Assembly (NCBI GenBank): GCA_029933275.1 | Contig: JAOZOM010000061.1 | Span: 1 to 9,639, forward strand | Direction: 5' to 3' | From: Anaerolineales bacterium | GTDB taxonomy: Bacteria; Chloroflexota; Anaerolineae; Anaerolineales; Villigracilaceae | Length of the DNA stretch: 9,639 nt | Part shown: piece after piece, positions 1 to 6,252 of the stretch | How the letters are laid out: every line of letters starts with the position of its first letter | Numbering within the stretch: the stretch's first letter is position 1 | Made by a program: the position numbers and the translations under genes | Notes under the pieces: generated by a model | The model's input: the letters and a program-made list of their open reading frames with translations, nothing else | The model's database searches: none | Told to the model about the DNA's origin: nothing

Positions 1-33
1 TAACGCCTCTATTATACTGGAAAAAAATTATAA

Positions 34-562
34 CTCCTATTTTTTGAGAAGATACGTAAAACCCATAAAATTGTTATGGAAATGTGGAAGCCGATGGTAA
101 TGTCGGGCAAGAATAAGCTGGAGCGAATTCCTATGGAGAATTATCCTTTTCTCTTGGTGAAAAACACAGTCTTTGACAAAGACGATAACGAAGTTTGTTC
201 TTATCCTCAATGGCTTATTGTTGTTGGTGAGCAGAGAGAAGAATTGACGCCAAAAGAGATTTATGGGAGCTACGATTCGCGGAGTGGCTTAGAGCATTTT
301 TTTCGCTTTGGAAAGCAAAAATTGCTGATGAGTTCTTATCAAACACCGGATATGTTCAGAGAAGGAGAATGGTGGCGCATGACGCATTTGGCATTGTGGT
401 CGTCATTCTCCGAGCGAACATCATCCAAGACCCTGGAAACGTCATTTTCCTGAGCATGAGAAGAAAATGATCACGCCTGCCTTCGTCCAACGAGATTTCC
501 CAAGACTTATTTCGCAGTTTGGGATACCAACAAAATCGCCCAAACTTCAAGGAAATTCGTAA
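34..562 (+). pseudogene. Frameshifted C-terminal remnant of a DDE transposase
   Basis: The longest clean frame (first Met at 76, but open back to a stop at 31-33) contains the segments YPQWLIVVGEQREELTP and SGLEHFFRFGKQKLL followed by SSYQTPD and GEWWRMTHLAL. I recognise this as the C-terminal catalytic part of a DDE transposase family common in cyanobacteria and Chloroflexi (recall of the NF041680-type family, not searched). The frame ends early at 453. Around 395-430 the family-like sequence jumps one frame: PRPWKRHFPEHEKK, then TPAFVQRDFPRLISQFGIPT and SPKLQGNS, read from about 398 to the stop at 560-562. The N-terminal half and catalytic residues upstream of base 1 are not visible. The recognisable tail stops at about 558, exactly where the inverted repeat of the next element begins, so it was probably interrupted there. 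This is a dead gene: truncated, frameshifted and cut at the 3' end. Confidence 0.75.
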
Positions 563-577
563 GCGTTCAGGGGGTAT
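559..577 (+). repeat. Left terminal inverted repeat, 19 bp
   Basis: This is GTAAGCGTTCAGGGGGTAT, a perfect reverse complement of 723-741. The repeat does not extend at either end: 558/742 and 578/722 do not pair. Confidence 0.9.
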
Positions 578-722
578 GCCCCATATATGCAGGATATATC
601 CTTTGACGATCGGCATATACAGGGGTTTCGAAACGTACTGAAGCCAGAAAGCTACTCAGTCCGAGAAAACACACCCCAATATACAGGGGTGCAGTGGACA
701 AAATTACTGTATTTGCCGCTTT

Positions 723-741
723 ATACCCCCTGAACGCTTAC
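723..741 (-). repeat. Right terminal inverted repeat, 19 bp
   Basis: This is the exact reverse complement of 559-577. The IS630 homology begins directly after it, at 742. Confidence 0.9.
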
Positions 742-972
742 TTTAACTATACGCCCAAAAATGGTAGTTGGTTGAATATTGCAGAAATAGAGCTGAGTGT
801 TTTGAGCCGCCAGTGTCTAAATCGCCGAATAGATAATAAAAATTTTCTTACCAGTGAAGTTTCGGCTTGGAATGATGAGCGCAATAAAAACGCAAAAATT
901 GTTGATTGGCAATTTACAACAGAAGATGCTCGCATAAAATTGAAGAAACTCTATCCATCATTTCACGCTTGA
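742..972 (+). pseudogene. C-terminal fragment of an IS630-family transposase
   Basis: The open frame from 694 has family-like sequence only from about 742: NYTPKNGSWLNIAEIELSVL, followed by SRQCLNRRI, then WNDERN, and near the end DWQFTTEDARIKLKKLYPS before the stop at 970-972. This is the classic C-terminus of IS630-type DDE transposases, in which the last catalytic acidic residue lies in the LNIAEIE block. Everything upstream, including the helix-turn-helix region and the first two catalytic Asp residues, is missing. The 5' end of this fragment coincides with the right inverted repeat of the miniature element. The codons 694-741 encode an unrelated leader from that element, so the Met at 694 is not the native start. 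Not functional as a transposase on its own. Confidence 0.85.
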
Positions 973-997
973 CAAAGCGCTAGATCAGTAGATAATA

Positions 998-1034
998 AAA
1001 AACTTCCGAAGTTTCCAAAACTTCGGAAGTTTTT
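998..1034 (-). terminator. Bidirectional intrinsic terminator after the GH25 fusion gene
   Basis: A 14-bp perfect stem, AAAAACTTCCGAAG (998-1011) with CTTCGGAAGTTTTT (1021-1034), has a 9-nt loop. On the minus strand, 14 bases after the GH25 stop, the stem is followed by TTTTTTATTATC, a good U-tract. On the plus strand it is followed by GTTTTT, so it would also stop transcription coming from the transposase remnants. Confidence 0.9.
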
Positions 1035-1047
1035 GTTTTTGGGGAAG

Positions 1048-3468
1048 TTATTTGATTTCAACGCCCAAGTGGTTGGCAACTCGGCTCTCTTGCCCTGGAA
1101 TCATTCCCTCGATAGGAGAGGTTAGTAAATGCGGTTTTCCGTCTTTTTCAATAACCATTGCGGAGGAACCGCCACCATCGAGATTAATGGCATCGTAAAC
1201 GCCGCCAAGTTTAATCATCATCTCGGCTAGTTCGTGCAATGTGCAACCTTCGCTATATCCCGGTTGTCTACCGTCTACCACGATCATAAACATCCAGCGG
1301 CGGTTTTGATTAGTGCCAACTGCGCTTCGTGGTTCAAGGACGGTATTATCCAAGCCTGCGAGGGGTTTCCCCTTGGCGACTAATGTTCTATCTCCAGAGA
1401 TGGCGTTATATACCGCGCCTTTTGGCTTGTTATAGGTAACCTCATTCTTTGGGTTGATAAACATAATCGGACGGTCGTTATTCCAGCGTTGCGAGTAGAC
1501 AGTTCCGCGCGAAGCGGCATAACTATTCGGATTGACCAAATCAAGCCCTTCGGGGCATGAGAGTTCCGGCACATCTGCGTATCGGAAGCCGTCTCCATTA
1601 ATCGCTATTTGGACTTTATACCGTTCCATAAATTCGGTTGTTGCTCGCGCACAAACTGGCGCGGCATCTACGTTGTGATCGGGAGGGGTAACGAGGAAAT
1701 GCAATTTTTTATACTTCAAATCAATCGCAAAGACATGCACCATCATCTTGCGTGGGCTTTCATAAACCTCGCGAATATAGCGGACGCTCTTGTTGAAATA
1801 TTTCTGGTTGACCGAAGTTCGTTGTGGATAGCGGGTTAGATAATTTGCCGCGCACCAGCCGACTAGGTCGTCTTTTTTGATTTTTTTCCATTCCCCATCA
1901 TCGCTGACGGTATCTACCCAGAGAATATCATTCAACACAAGACCACCAACGACTTCGGCTGAAGCATCTGGTTCTGTGCGCACTCTGAGCGAATTGGTAG
2001 TGACCTGATGCCGCCCTAAACGACTAAGATCTGGTTCTGGCTCAGGATCGGGGCCAGGAGATGATGGATCGGTCTCTTCCAGATAGTTTTTCGATACCCA
2101 TCCAATGAGGTCATTTGCGTTGCGAATTTTGAACCATTTTTTATCATCGTTGCTATCGAGTTTTTCCACAACTTCATCTCTTGATAATTTTCCAACAATC
2201 TCGAATGTAGTACTAGGACCTTTGCGAACATTTAACGCGTAGGCAGTTACTCGATACCACTCCGCATCAGGATTGGGTTCAGGTTCGGGTTCAGGCTCTG
2301 GCTCAGGTTCAGGTTCGGGAGTAGGTGGGGTGTCTGTGATGAGGAGGTATTTAATCGAACACCAACCGGTGATGCCTCCCTCCGCTTCATCTAAAACCTT
2401 TGCCCAACTCTTATCATCATTGAATTTAAGAATTTTAACAATTTGATCATGGTTTAAGGTGCCAAGCACGCGATATTGCACCCCCGCTCCCTCGCGGACG
2501 TTCAACCTTGGGTTTGCTAAAACGCGTCCCCACTGCTCATCAGGTTCAGGGTCGGGATCAGGAATAGGGTCAGGTTCCGGGTCAGGATTGGGTTCGGGTT
2601 GTTCTTGTTTAATCAAATACTCGAGCGCAATCCATCCCTCTACTCCGTCTTCACGTTTGATTTTGAACCACTCTCCATCATCGCTGGCTTCTAGTCTTTC
2701 AATAATTTCATTTTGTGCTAAAGTGCCGATTGCATCGTAACCGCTACCGGGACCTTCGCGGAGGCTCAAGTCAACTTTATATTTATCGCCCCCAACAGGA
2801 GGAGTATCCGAAATATGGAAACGCTCGCGAAATTCTTCGGGCGTGCCGTTGAAATAGTTTAAATCAATATTCTTCGATTCAACGCCATAATCTGTCCCAT
2901 CGCCATGATCGGTGAATTGCCAAAAAATCCATTCATCCTCACCCCAAGGCGCGGGAATCATGGGTTCGCTTGCTTTATAGCGCGCAATCCATAAAGCATA
3001 TTGATGGAAATAGGCTAAACTGTCTGGCTGGGTATTGGGGTCGGGGGCATGAGCTTGCCAATAATAAAAATTTGTATAGACCACAATTTCCTTTTTGGGC
3101 ATTAACTCTTTCAAATATTCCAAAAAGGCATACCATTTTTCCCAGCCTTGATAAGGACCCTTATAAGTCTCTTCAAGATCGGCAAAAAGCGGTAATTCTC
3201 CCCAATCGTCTCCTAGCGCATCAGCCCAAAGCTCCGCTTGTCTTTTGGGTTCAGTGCGGCTATCGTAAAACCAATAAGAGCCGCGCGGCAAACCCGCCTT
3301 CTTAGCTGCTTTCCAATTTTCTTTAAAATCAGGGTCTAGCCAAGTACTTTGTCCGGCGCGGAGTATCACGAAATCGGAATGTTCTTTCATCTCATTAAAA
3401 TCAACGCCTTCAGGGGTAGCGTTATCATCTTGATAAAAACTAATATCAGGACCAATTGCTTTTGCCAT
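1048..3468 (-). CDS. GH25 muramidase - 4x SH3b - NAGPA phosphodiester glycosidase fusion
   Basis: Predicted 806-residue modular wall hydrolase. Residues 1-215 are a GH25 (Cellosyl/N,O-diacetylmuramidase) domain: GPDISFYQ with D8, LPLFADLEE with D97 and E99 as the expected catalytic acids, then WQFTDHGDG and IDLNYFNG with D202 at the barrel end. Four SH3b domains follow at about 229-285, 313-375, 404-463 and 485-543, each with an LxVRxGPS-like start and a GW(I/C/V)xxxYL end. They are separated by Pro/Glu/Asp linkers (289-312, 380-403, 466-484). Residues about 555-806 match the NAGPA-type phosphodiester glycosidase domain (PF09992): AINGDGFRY, RSAVGTN, VDGRQPGYSEG, and the hallmark NLDGGGSSAM at 762-771. 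GH25 cleaves the MurNAc-GlcNAc bond. SH3b repeats usually bind wall peptides. The NAGPA fold removes sugar-1-phosphate diesters, so the tail may act on wall or capsule phosphodiesters (inference). The start is supported by AGGAGG five bases upstream. No signal peptide is visible: MAKAIGPDIS runs straight into the catalytic fold. Domain calls are firm; substrate and export route are unknown. Confidence 0.92.
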   Translation of the reverse strand: MAKAIGPDISFYQDDNATPEGVDFNEMKEHSDFVILRAGQSTWLDPDFKENWKAAKKAGLPRGSYWFYDSRTEPKRQAELWADALGDDWGELPLFADLEETYKGPYQGWEKWYAFLEYLKELMPKKEIVVYTNFYYWQAHAPDPNTQPDSLAYFHQYALWIARYKASEPMIPAPWGEDEWIFWQFTDHGDGTDYGVESKNIDLNYFNGTPEEFRERFHISDTPPVGGDKYKVDLSLREGPGSGYDAIGTLAQNEIIERLEASDDGEWFKIKREDGVEGWIALEYLIKQEQPEPNPDPEPDPIPDPDPEPDEQWGRVLANPRLNVREGAGVQYRVLGTLNHDQIVKILKFNDDKSWAKVLDEAEGGITGWCSIKYLLITDTPPTPEPEPEPEPEPEPEPNPDAEWYRVTAYALNVRKGPSTTFEIVGKLSRDEVVEKLDSNDDKKWFKIRNANDLIGWVSKNYLEETDPSSPGPDPEPEPDLSRLGRHQVTTNSLRVRTEPDASAEVVGGLVLNDILWVDTVSDDGEWKKIKKDDLVGWCAANYLTRYPQRTSVNQKYFNKSVRYIREVYESPRKMMVHVFAIDLKYKKLHFLVTPPDHNVDAAPVCARATTEFMERYKVQIAINGDGFRYADVPELSCPEGLDLVNPNSYAASRGTVYSQRWNNDRPIMFINPKNEVTYNKPKGAVYNAISGDRTLVAKGKPLAGLDNTVLEPRSAVGTNQNRRWMFMIVVDGRQPGYSEGCTLHELAEMMIKLGGVYDAINLDGGGSSAMVIEKDGKPHLLTSPIEGMIPGQESRVANHLGVEIK
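2033..2061 (-). repeat. Short Pro/Glu/Asp linker repeat between SH3b 3 and SH3b 4
   Basis: Degenerate GGTTCT/GGCTCA/GGATCG hexamers encode the PGPDPEPEPD linker in the GH25 fusion gene. It is the shortest of the three internal repeat tracts. Confidence 0.6.
2275..2320 (-). repeat. Hexamer tandem repeat encoding a poly(Pro-Glu) linker
   Basis: About seven consecutive GGTTCA/GGTTCG/GGCTCT-type hexamers (plus-strand sense) encode alternating Pro-Glu at residues 384-398, between SH3b domains 2 and 3. Near-identical units make this a candidate for slippage and length variation. In-frame changes would be multiples of two residues. Confidence 0.8.
2538..2600 (-). repeat. Degenerate hexamer repeat encoding a Pro/Asp/Glu linker
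   Basis: Imperfect GGTTCA/GGGTCG/GGATCA hexamers encode residues about 289-310 (PEPNPDPEPDPIPDPDPEPD), between SH3b domains 1 and 2. It is more diverged than the tract at 2275-2320, mixing Asp, Glu, Ile and Asn positions. Confidence 0.7.
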
Positions 3469-3473
3469 TTTAG

Positions 3474-3479
3474 CCTCCT
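3474..3479 (-). promoter_or_regulatory. Ribosome binding site of the GH25 fusion gene
   Basis: AGGAGG on the minus strand lies five bases before the ATG at 3468. It is the strongest Shine-Dalgarno site in the window and fixes the start just before the GH25 fold, which argues against a missed N-terminal signal peptide. Confidence 0.85.
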
Positions 3480-3506
3480 AGTGAATTTGCTCGTTAATAT
3501 TCTCCA

Positions 3507-3535
3507 AGTATAGTGATTTCTTACCTTCCTTGCAA
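3507..3535 (-). promoter_or_regulatory. Candidate housekeeping promoter for the GH25 fusion gene
   Basis: On the minus strand, TTGCAA (3530-3535, -35, 4 of 6 consensus) and TATACT (3507-3512, -10, 5 of 6) are separated by exactly 17 bp. The -10 lies about 39 bp before the ATG. The -35 and spacer overlap the last codons and stop of the PstS-like gene (ends at 3521). This suggests the wall hydrolase has its own promoter rather than depending only on read-through. Confidence 0.6.
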
Positions 3536-4186
3536 GCAAGATAAAAGTGAAAAGATATTTCCTTGTGGCTCCTCTTGCGGAATTGCCAAAACGGGGAAAC
3601 TTCCAAGTGAATAGAGGATGCGGAGATCCGCGTCCGCTTGGGCTTGGGTGATGATTCCCAGCGCGTACGCGTCTTTGGCTATTTCTTCTCGCATCACTGC
3701 TTGGGTTTGGGCTTGCCGCGCCATCGAAGACAAAATACTACTCTCAAGCATTATCTTGTTAAACGCGAGTTGAAGATCATCGTCCTGCCCATATACCCAG
3801 AGATTGATTTCAGCATCTTCTCCGCCAATCTCTGCCCAATTGTGGATTCTCCCCGCGTAAATTGCCTCGATTTGTGTTTGGCTCAATCCTTCAACGGGAT
3901 TTGCCGCGTTACCCACAATCACCAACTCTACTTCGCCGATTTGGTAGGCTGTTTTTCTCGTTGCGCCGATCCGCAGAGATATATCTGCCGCGGCGATGTC
4001 GGGGGTACGCGAAACAAGCCCAATTTGTGCGCGATCCGCACAGCTGTAGATTAAGGGAATCCAAGTTTCAGCTGAGGGGGCGATATAAATGGAAAGGAGC
4101 TGGGGAGTCGTATCCACATCCACAGGAGCGGGGGAGGGCGCACAGGCGGTGAGAAAAAGGAGAAGTAGCAGGAGGCGTTTTTGCAT
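3521..4186 (-). CDS. Small PstS-like periplasmic-binding-fold lipoprotein
   Basis: A 221-residue protein with a clear lipoprotein signal: MQKR, a Leu-rich stretch, then the lipobox LTAC with C15 as the lipidated residue, followed by a Ser/Pro-rich linker. Residues 85-121 carry the best family signal, VIVGNAANPVEGLSQTQIEA and then IYAGRIHNWAEIGG. This is the PstS-type block in which family members read NP...LS...I(F/Y)xGxIxNWxxxGG. It is shorter than usual PstS (about 300 residues or more). The phosphate-binding RxxGSGT-like motif expected after that block is replaced by VYGQDDDLQLAFNKI (131-145), so phosphate binding is doubtful. The ATG directly follows the TAA of the M20 peptidase gene (TAAATG, zero gap) with only a weak Shine-Dalgarno, pointing to translational coupling. 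No PstCAB genes are nearby. Probably a surface-anchored ligand binder of unknown ligand. Confidence 0.75.
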   Translation of the reverse strand: MQKRLLLLLLFLTACAPSPAPVDVDTTPQLLSIYIAPSAETWIPLIYSCADRAQIGLVSRTPDIAAADISLRIGATRKTAYQIGEVELVIVGNAANPVEGLSQTQIEAIYAGRIHNWAEIGGEDAEINLWVYGQDDDLQLAFNKIMLESSILSSMARQAQTQAVMREEIAKDAYALGIITQAQADADLRILYSLGSFPVLAIPQEEPQGNIFSLLSCLQGR

Positions 4187-5302
4187 TTACCAATCTCGGA
4201 GCAGGGTTGCGGCGAGTTCGGCGCGTGAGACAAAGCTATCAGAGAGAAAGTATTCGTCTTCGGTATGAAAGCCCTCGCCAACTGTGCCTAGCCCATCCAA
4301 AACGGGGATGCCGAGATAGGCAACGAAATTGGCATCGGAAGCACTACCTGAGCCACCGGCTTTGATTTCGATACCTTCTGCGTCTGCGATTTTCTGGGCT
4401 TTGTTGAAAGTTTTTTCCATGAGGTCATTAAATGGCATTGGGGGGCGATTTAGGATACACCGAACGATGATGAGGGCATCCTTTTTGACGGGTTCGAGCG
4501 AGCAAATCACGTTTTGGACGCGCACATATTCTTTGAGATTGGTGAGACGAATATCGCCTTCTGCTTCGGCATAAGCGGGGACAATATTAATGGCGCGCCC
4601 GCCGTGCATGGAACCGATGTTGATGGTGGTGCCTTTTTCGTAATCGGTGAGTTGCTGAATTTTTAGAATTTGATGGGAGAGTTCTTCGATGGCGTTTAAT
4701 CCCTTTTTATGTGCGCCGCCTGAGTGAGCAGCTTTGCCTTGCACTTTGAGGGTGAATTTCCCCGTTCCCTTGCGCCAAGTGTGGAGTGAGCCTTCGAGGT
4801 ATTCGCAAGGCTCAAAGACAAGTGCAAGGGCGTGTTTTTTGGCTTCTTTTTCAATTAATTCGCGAGAGTGATAACTCCCCATTTCTTCATCGGTGTTGAA
4901 AAGCATGGTGATGGGGCGGTCGGGCATTTCACCTTGTTCTTTTAATGCGGCGACTGCGGTGAGCATGATGACCAATCCGCTTTTCATGTCGAGGGTGCCT
5001 GGTCCAAAAACTCTGCCGTATTTTTCGTAGAAGGGTTGCATTTCTAAAGTGCCGAGCGGGAAAACGGTGTCGAGATGCCCGATGAGTAGAATCCCGTCAT
5101 CGCCTTTTCCCCAACGCGCAACGATATTATCGCCATTTTCTTTTTGTGGGAAAACTTCAATTTTTGCCCCCAGCTTTTCGGCTTCTCGTATCACAATAGC
5201 TCCCATACGATCTACAGCTTCTTTATCGTAGGTGGGAGACTCTGTCTCAACCATTTCTTGCAATAGCTTCATCATGGTTGGCTTGCGCGCGGCAAAGTCC
5301 AT
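4187..5302 (-). CDS. M20 family metallopeptidase, glutamate carboxypeptidase (CPG2)-like
   Basis: A 371-residue di-zinc hydrolase of the M20 family (ArgE/DapE/CPG2/PepT group), full length for the family. Visible motifs: GHLDTVFP with Zn ligand H76 and supporting D78; GPGTLDMKSG with bridging D105; NTDEEMGS with general base E139 and ligand E140; FEP with E164; and GFHTEDE with H346 near the C-terminus. The dimerisation lid lies at about residues 178-285 and includes GKAAHSGGAHKKGLNAIEEL. The arrangement is closest to carboxypeptidase G2-like enzymes, which cleave C-terminal glutamate or similar N-acyl amino acids. The actual substrate cannot be read from the sequence. There is no signal peptide, so it is probably cytoplasmic. 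AAGGAG seven bases upstream supports the ATG at 5302. It is followed without a gap by the PstS-like lipoprotein gene and preceded by uppP with a 69-bp gap. Confidence 0.9.
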   Translation of the reverse strand: MDFAARKPTMMKLLQEMVETESPTYDKEAVDRMGAIVIREAEKLGAKIEVFPQKENGDNIVARWGKGDDGILLIGHLDTVFPLGTLEMQPFYEKYGRVFGPGTLDMKSGLVIMLTAVAALKEQGEMPDRPITMLFNTDEEMGSYHSRELIEKEAKKHALALVFEPCEYLEGSLHTWRKGTGKFTLKVQGKAAHSGGAHKKGLNAIEELSHQILKIQQLTDYEKGTTINIGSMHGGRAINIVPAYAEAEGDIRLTNLKEYVRVQNVICSLEPVKKDALIIVRCILNRPPMPFNDLMEKTFNKAQKIADAEGIEIKAGGSGSASDANFVAYLGIPVLDGLGTVGEGFHTEDEYFLSDSFVSRAELAATLLRDW

Positions 5303-5309
5303 GATTTTT

Positions 5310-5315
5310 CTCCTT
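5310..5315 (-). promoter_or_regulatory. Ribosome binding site of the M20 peptidase gene
   Basis: AAGGAG on the minus strand lies seven bases upstream of the ATG at 5302. It decides this start. Confidence 0.75.
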
Positions 5316-5336
5316 AATCTAAAAAATGATGCTTAT

Positions 5337-5342
5337 ATTATA
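5337..5342 (-). promoter_or_regulatory. Possible -10 element upstream of the M20 peptidase gene
   Basis: The minus strand reads TATAAT in the uppP-M20 gap, about 35 bp before the ATG. The hexamer 17 bp upstream (CTTCTA) is a poor -35, so this is either a weak promoter or a chance match in AT-rich DNA. Confidence 0.3.
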
Positions 5343-5371
5343 GCCTTTTTGCTTTGAGATAGAAGGAGGAG

Positions 5372-6187
5372 TTATGCGAAAAAATAAATCCCAAGTACAA
5401 TGGTTCCTAGTGATGCGCAATAAATGGCGAAGGAATAGAGCGAGTTTTTGTTGAGGTAATCCATCAACCAGCGGATGGTAAGCCAGCCGACAATCGCGGC
5501 GGTGATGAAGCCGAGCAAGAGTGTGGGGAGAAATTCGGCTAAATTAGGCATTTTTAGCAAATCAAGCGATTCGTAAGCTCCCGCGGCGAGCATGACGGGG
5601 ATGGACATCAGAAAGGCGAATCGGGCTGCCGATTTCCGTTCGAAGCCGCGTAGCATCCCGCCGGCGATGGTGGAGCCGGAACGAGACGCGCCCGGAAAAA
5701 CGGCGAAGATTTGAAAAAGCCCCACGATGAGAGCATCAAGCCAAGTCATTTTGTCGAGGGTGCGGATTCTGCTTCCGAAGCGTTCGGCAAGTGTGAGCAA
5801 GAGCGCAGCCGAAAAAAGTCGAATTGATGCGGCGAGGAGGGGGGTGGTAAAAAGTGCTTTCAACGAGTCCTTGAGCAAATATCCCACCAATAATGCGGGA
5901 ATTGTAGCAATGAGAATATACCAAGCGAGGCGGGAGGGGGAATTTGCGGGTTCGGTGAGAGGGTTTTTGAGAAGAGATTTGGTGATTTGCCAGAGGTCAT
6001 CCCAGAAATAGATGAAGAGGGAGACGAGTGTTCCCCATTGGACGAGGATTAGGAAGGAGAAAATTGCATCGCTGGCGGGGATGCCGAGCCAATTCTGCCC
6101 GATGAGCAGGTGCGCGGTGGAGGAGACCGGGATGAATTCGGTTAGCCCCTGAATGATGCCGAGCAGGAAGGATTGGAAGAGGGTCAT
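5372..6187 (-). CDS. uppP: Undecaprenyl-diphosphate phosphatase (UppP/BacA family)
   Basis: A 271-residue polytopic membrane enzyme that dephosphorylates undecaprenyl pyrophosphate to recycle the lipid carrier of peptidoglycan and other envelope polymers. Its overexpression gives bacitracin resistance in characterised members. Both family signatures are present: QGLTEFIPVSSTAH at 13-26, with Q13 and E17 forming the (E/Q)xxxE motif, plus S22/S23 and H26; and FPGASRSGSTIAGGM at 164-178, with S168 and R169. Hydrophobic segments cover most of the chain (about 41-62, 87-104, 117-134, 150-165, 190-206, 221-240, 252-270). Length is normal. The ATG at 6187 begins the typical N-terminus, but no Shine-Dalgarno is visible (the upstream minus strand is C-rich), so translation may be weak or coupled. 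It lies 65 bp after the CoA transferase beta gene and 69 bp before the M20 gene. Confidence 0.95.
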   Translation of the reverse strand: MTLFQSFLLGIIQGLTEFIPVSSTAHLLIGQNWLGIPASDAIFSFLILVQWGTLVSLFIYFWDDLWQITKSLLKNPLTEPANSPSRLAWYILIATIPALLVGYLLKDSLKALFTTPLLAASIRLFSAALLLTLAERFGSRIRTLDKMTWLDALIVGLFQIFAVFPGASRSGSTIAGGMLRGFERKSAARFAFLMSIPVMLAAGAYESLDLLKMPNLAEFLPTLLLGFITAAIVGWLTIRWLMDYLNKNSLYSFAIYCASLGTIVLGIYFFA

Positions 6188-6252
6188 TGGCGAGGATGTG
6201 TTTGGGGAAAAGGAGAGTTTTGGCGTACTGCGTAAAATTACAGAATAGGGTT

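Larger units (their letters stand above)
559..741. mobile_element. 183-bp miniature element with perfect 19-bp terminal inverted repeats, IS66-like ends
   Basis: The sequence GTAAGCGTTCAGGGGGTAT (559-577) recurs as an exact reverse complement at 723-741. Ends beginning GTAAGCG are typical of the IS66 family (recalled family knowledge). No transposase is encoded inside, so this would be a MITE or an internally deleted IS66-type copy. The interior holds a duplicated 12-mer ATATACAGGGGT (615-626 and 679-690) and a small hairpin, CACCCC/GGGGTG at 672-677/686-691. The boundaries match the neighbours: left of 559 is the tail of one transposase, right of 741 the tail of a different one (IS630 type). 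The expected 8-bp target duplication is absent (GGAAATTC on the left, TTTAACTA on the right), which suggests recombination or deletion after insertion. The alternative is two independent IS ends brought together. Confidence 0.7.

Noticed and set aside
587..733. A 48-codon open frame inside the 183-bp element, starting MQDISFDD
   Set aside because: It shows no recognisable motif, no Shine-Dalgarno, and its stop lies inside the right inverted repeat. It is probably chance coding in a non-autonomous element.
694..741. N-terminal part of the frame that leads into the IS630 tail
   Set aside because: These codons belong to the miniature element and its inverted repeat. Family-like sequence begins only at 742.
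2033..2600. Repeat tracts as CRISPR or intergenic repeats
   Set aside because: They lie in frame within a coding sequence and encode Pro/acidic linkers.
2459..2740. Plus-strand frame with a Gly-Ser repeat
   Set aside because: This is the antisense reading of the Pro-Glu/Asp linker of the GH25 fusion gene, so it is a shadow.
3638..4152. Two plus-strand frames of 96 and 138 codons opposite the PstS-like gene
   Set aside because: The minus-strand gene has a lipobox and the PstS signature. The plus-strand frames overlap each other and show no family motif.
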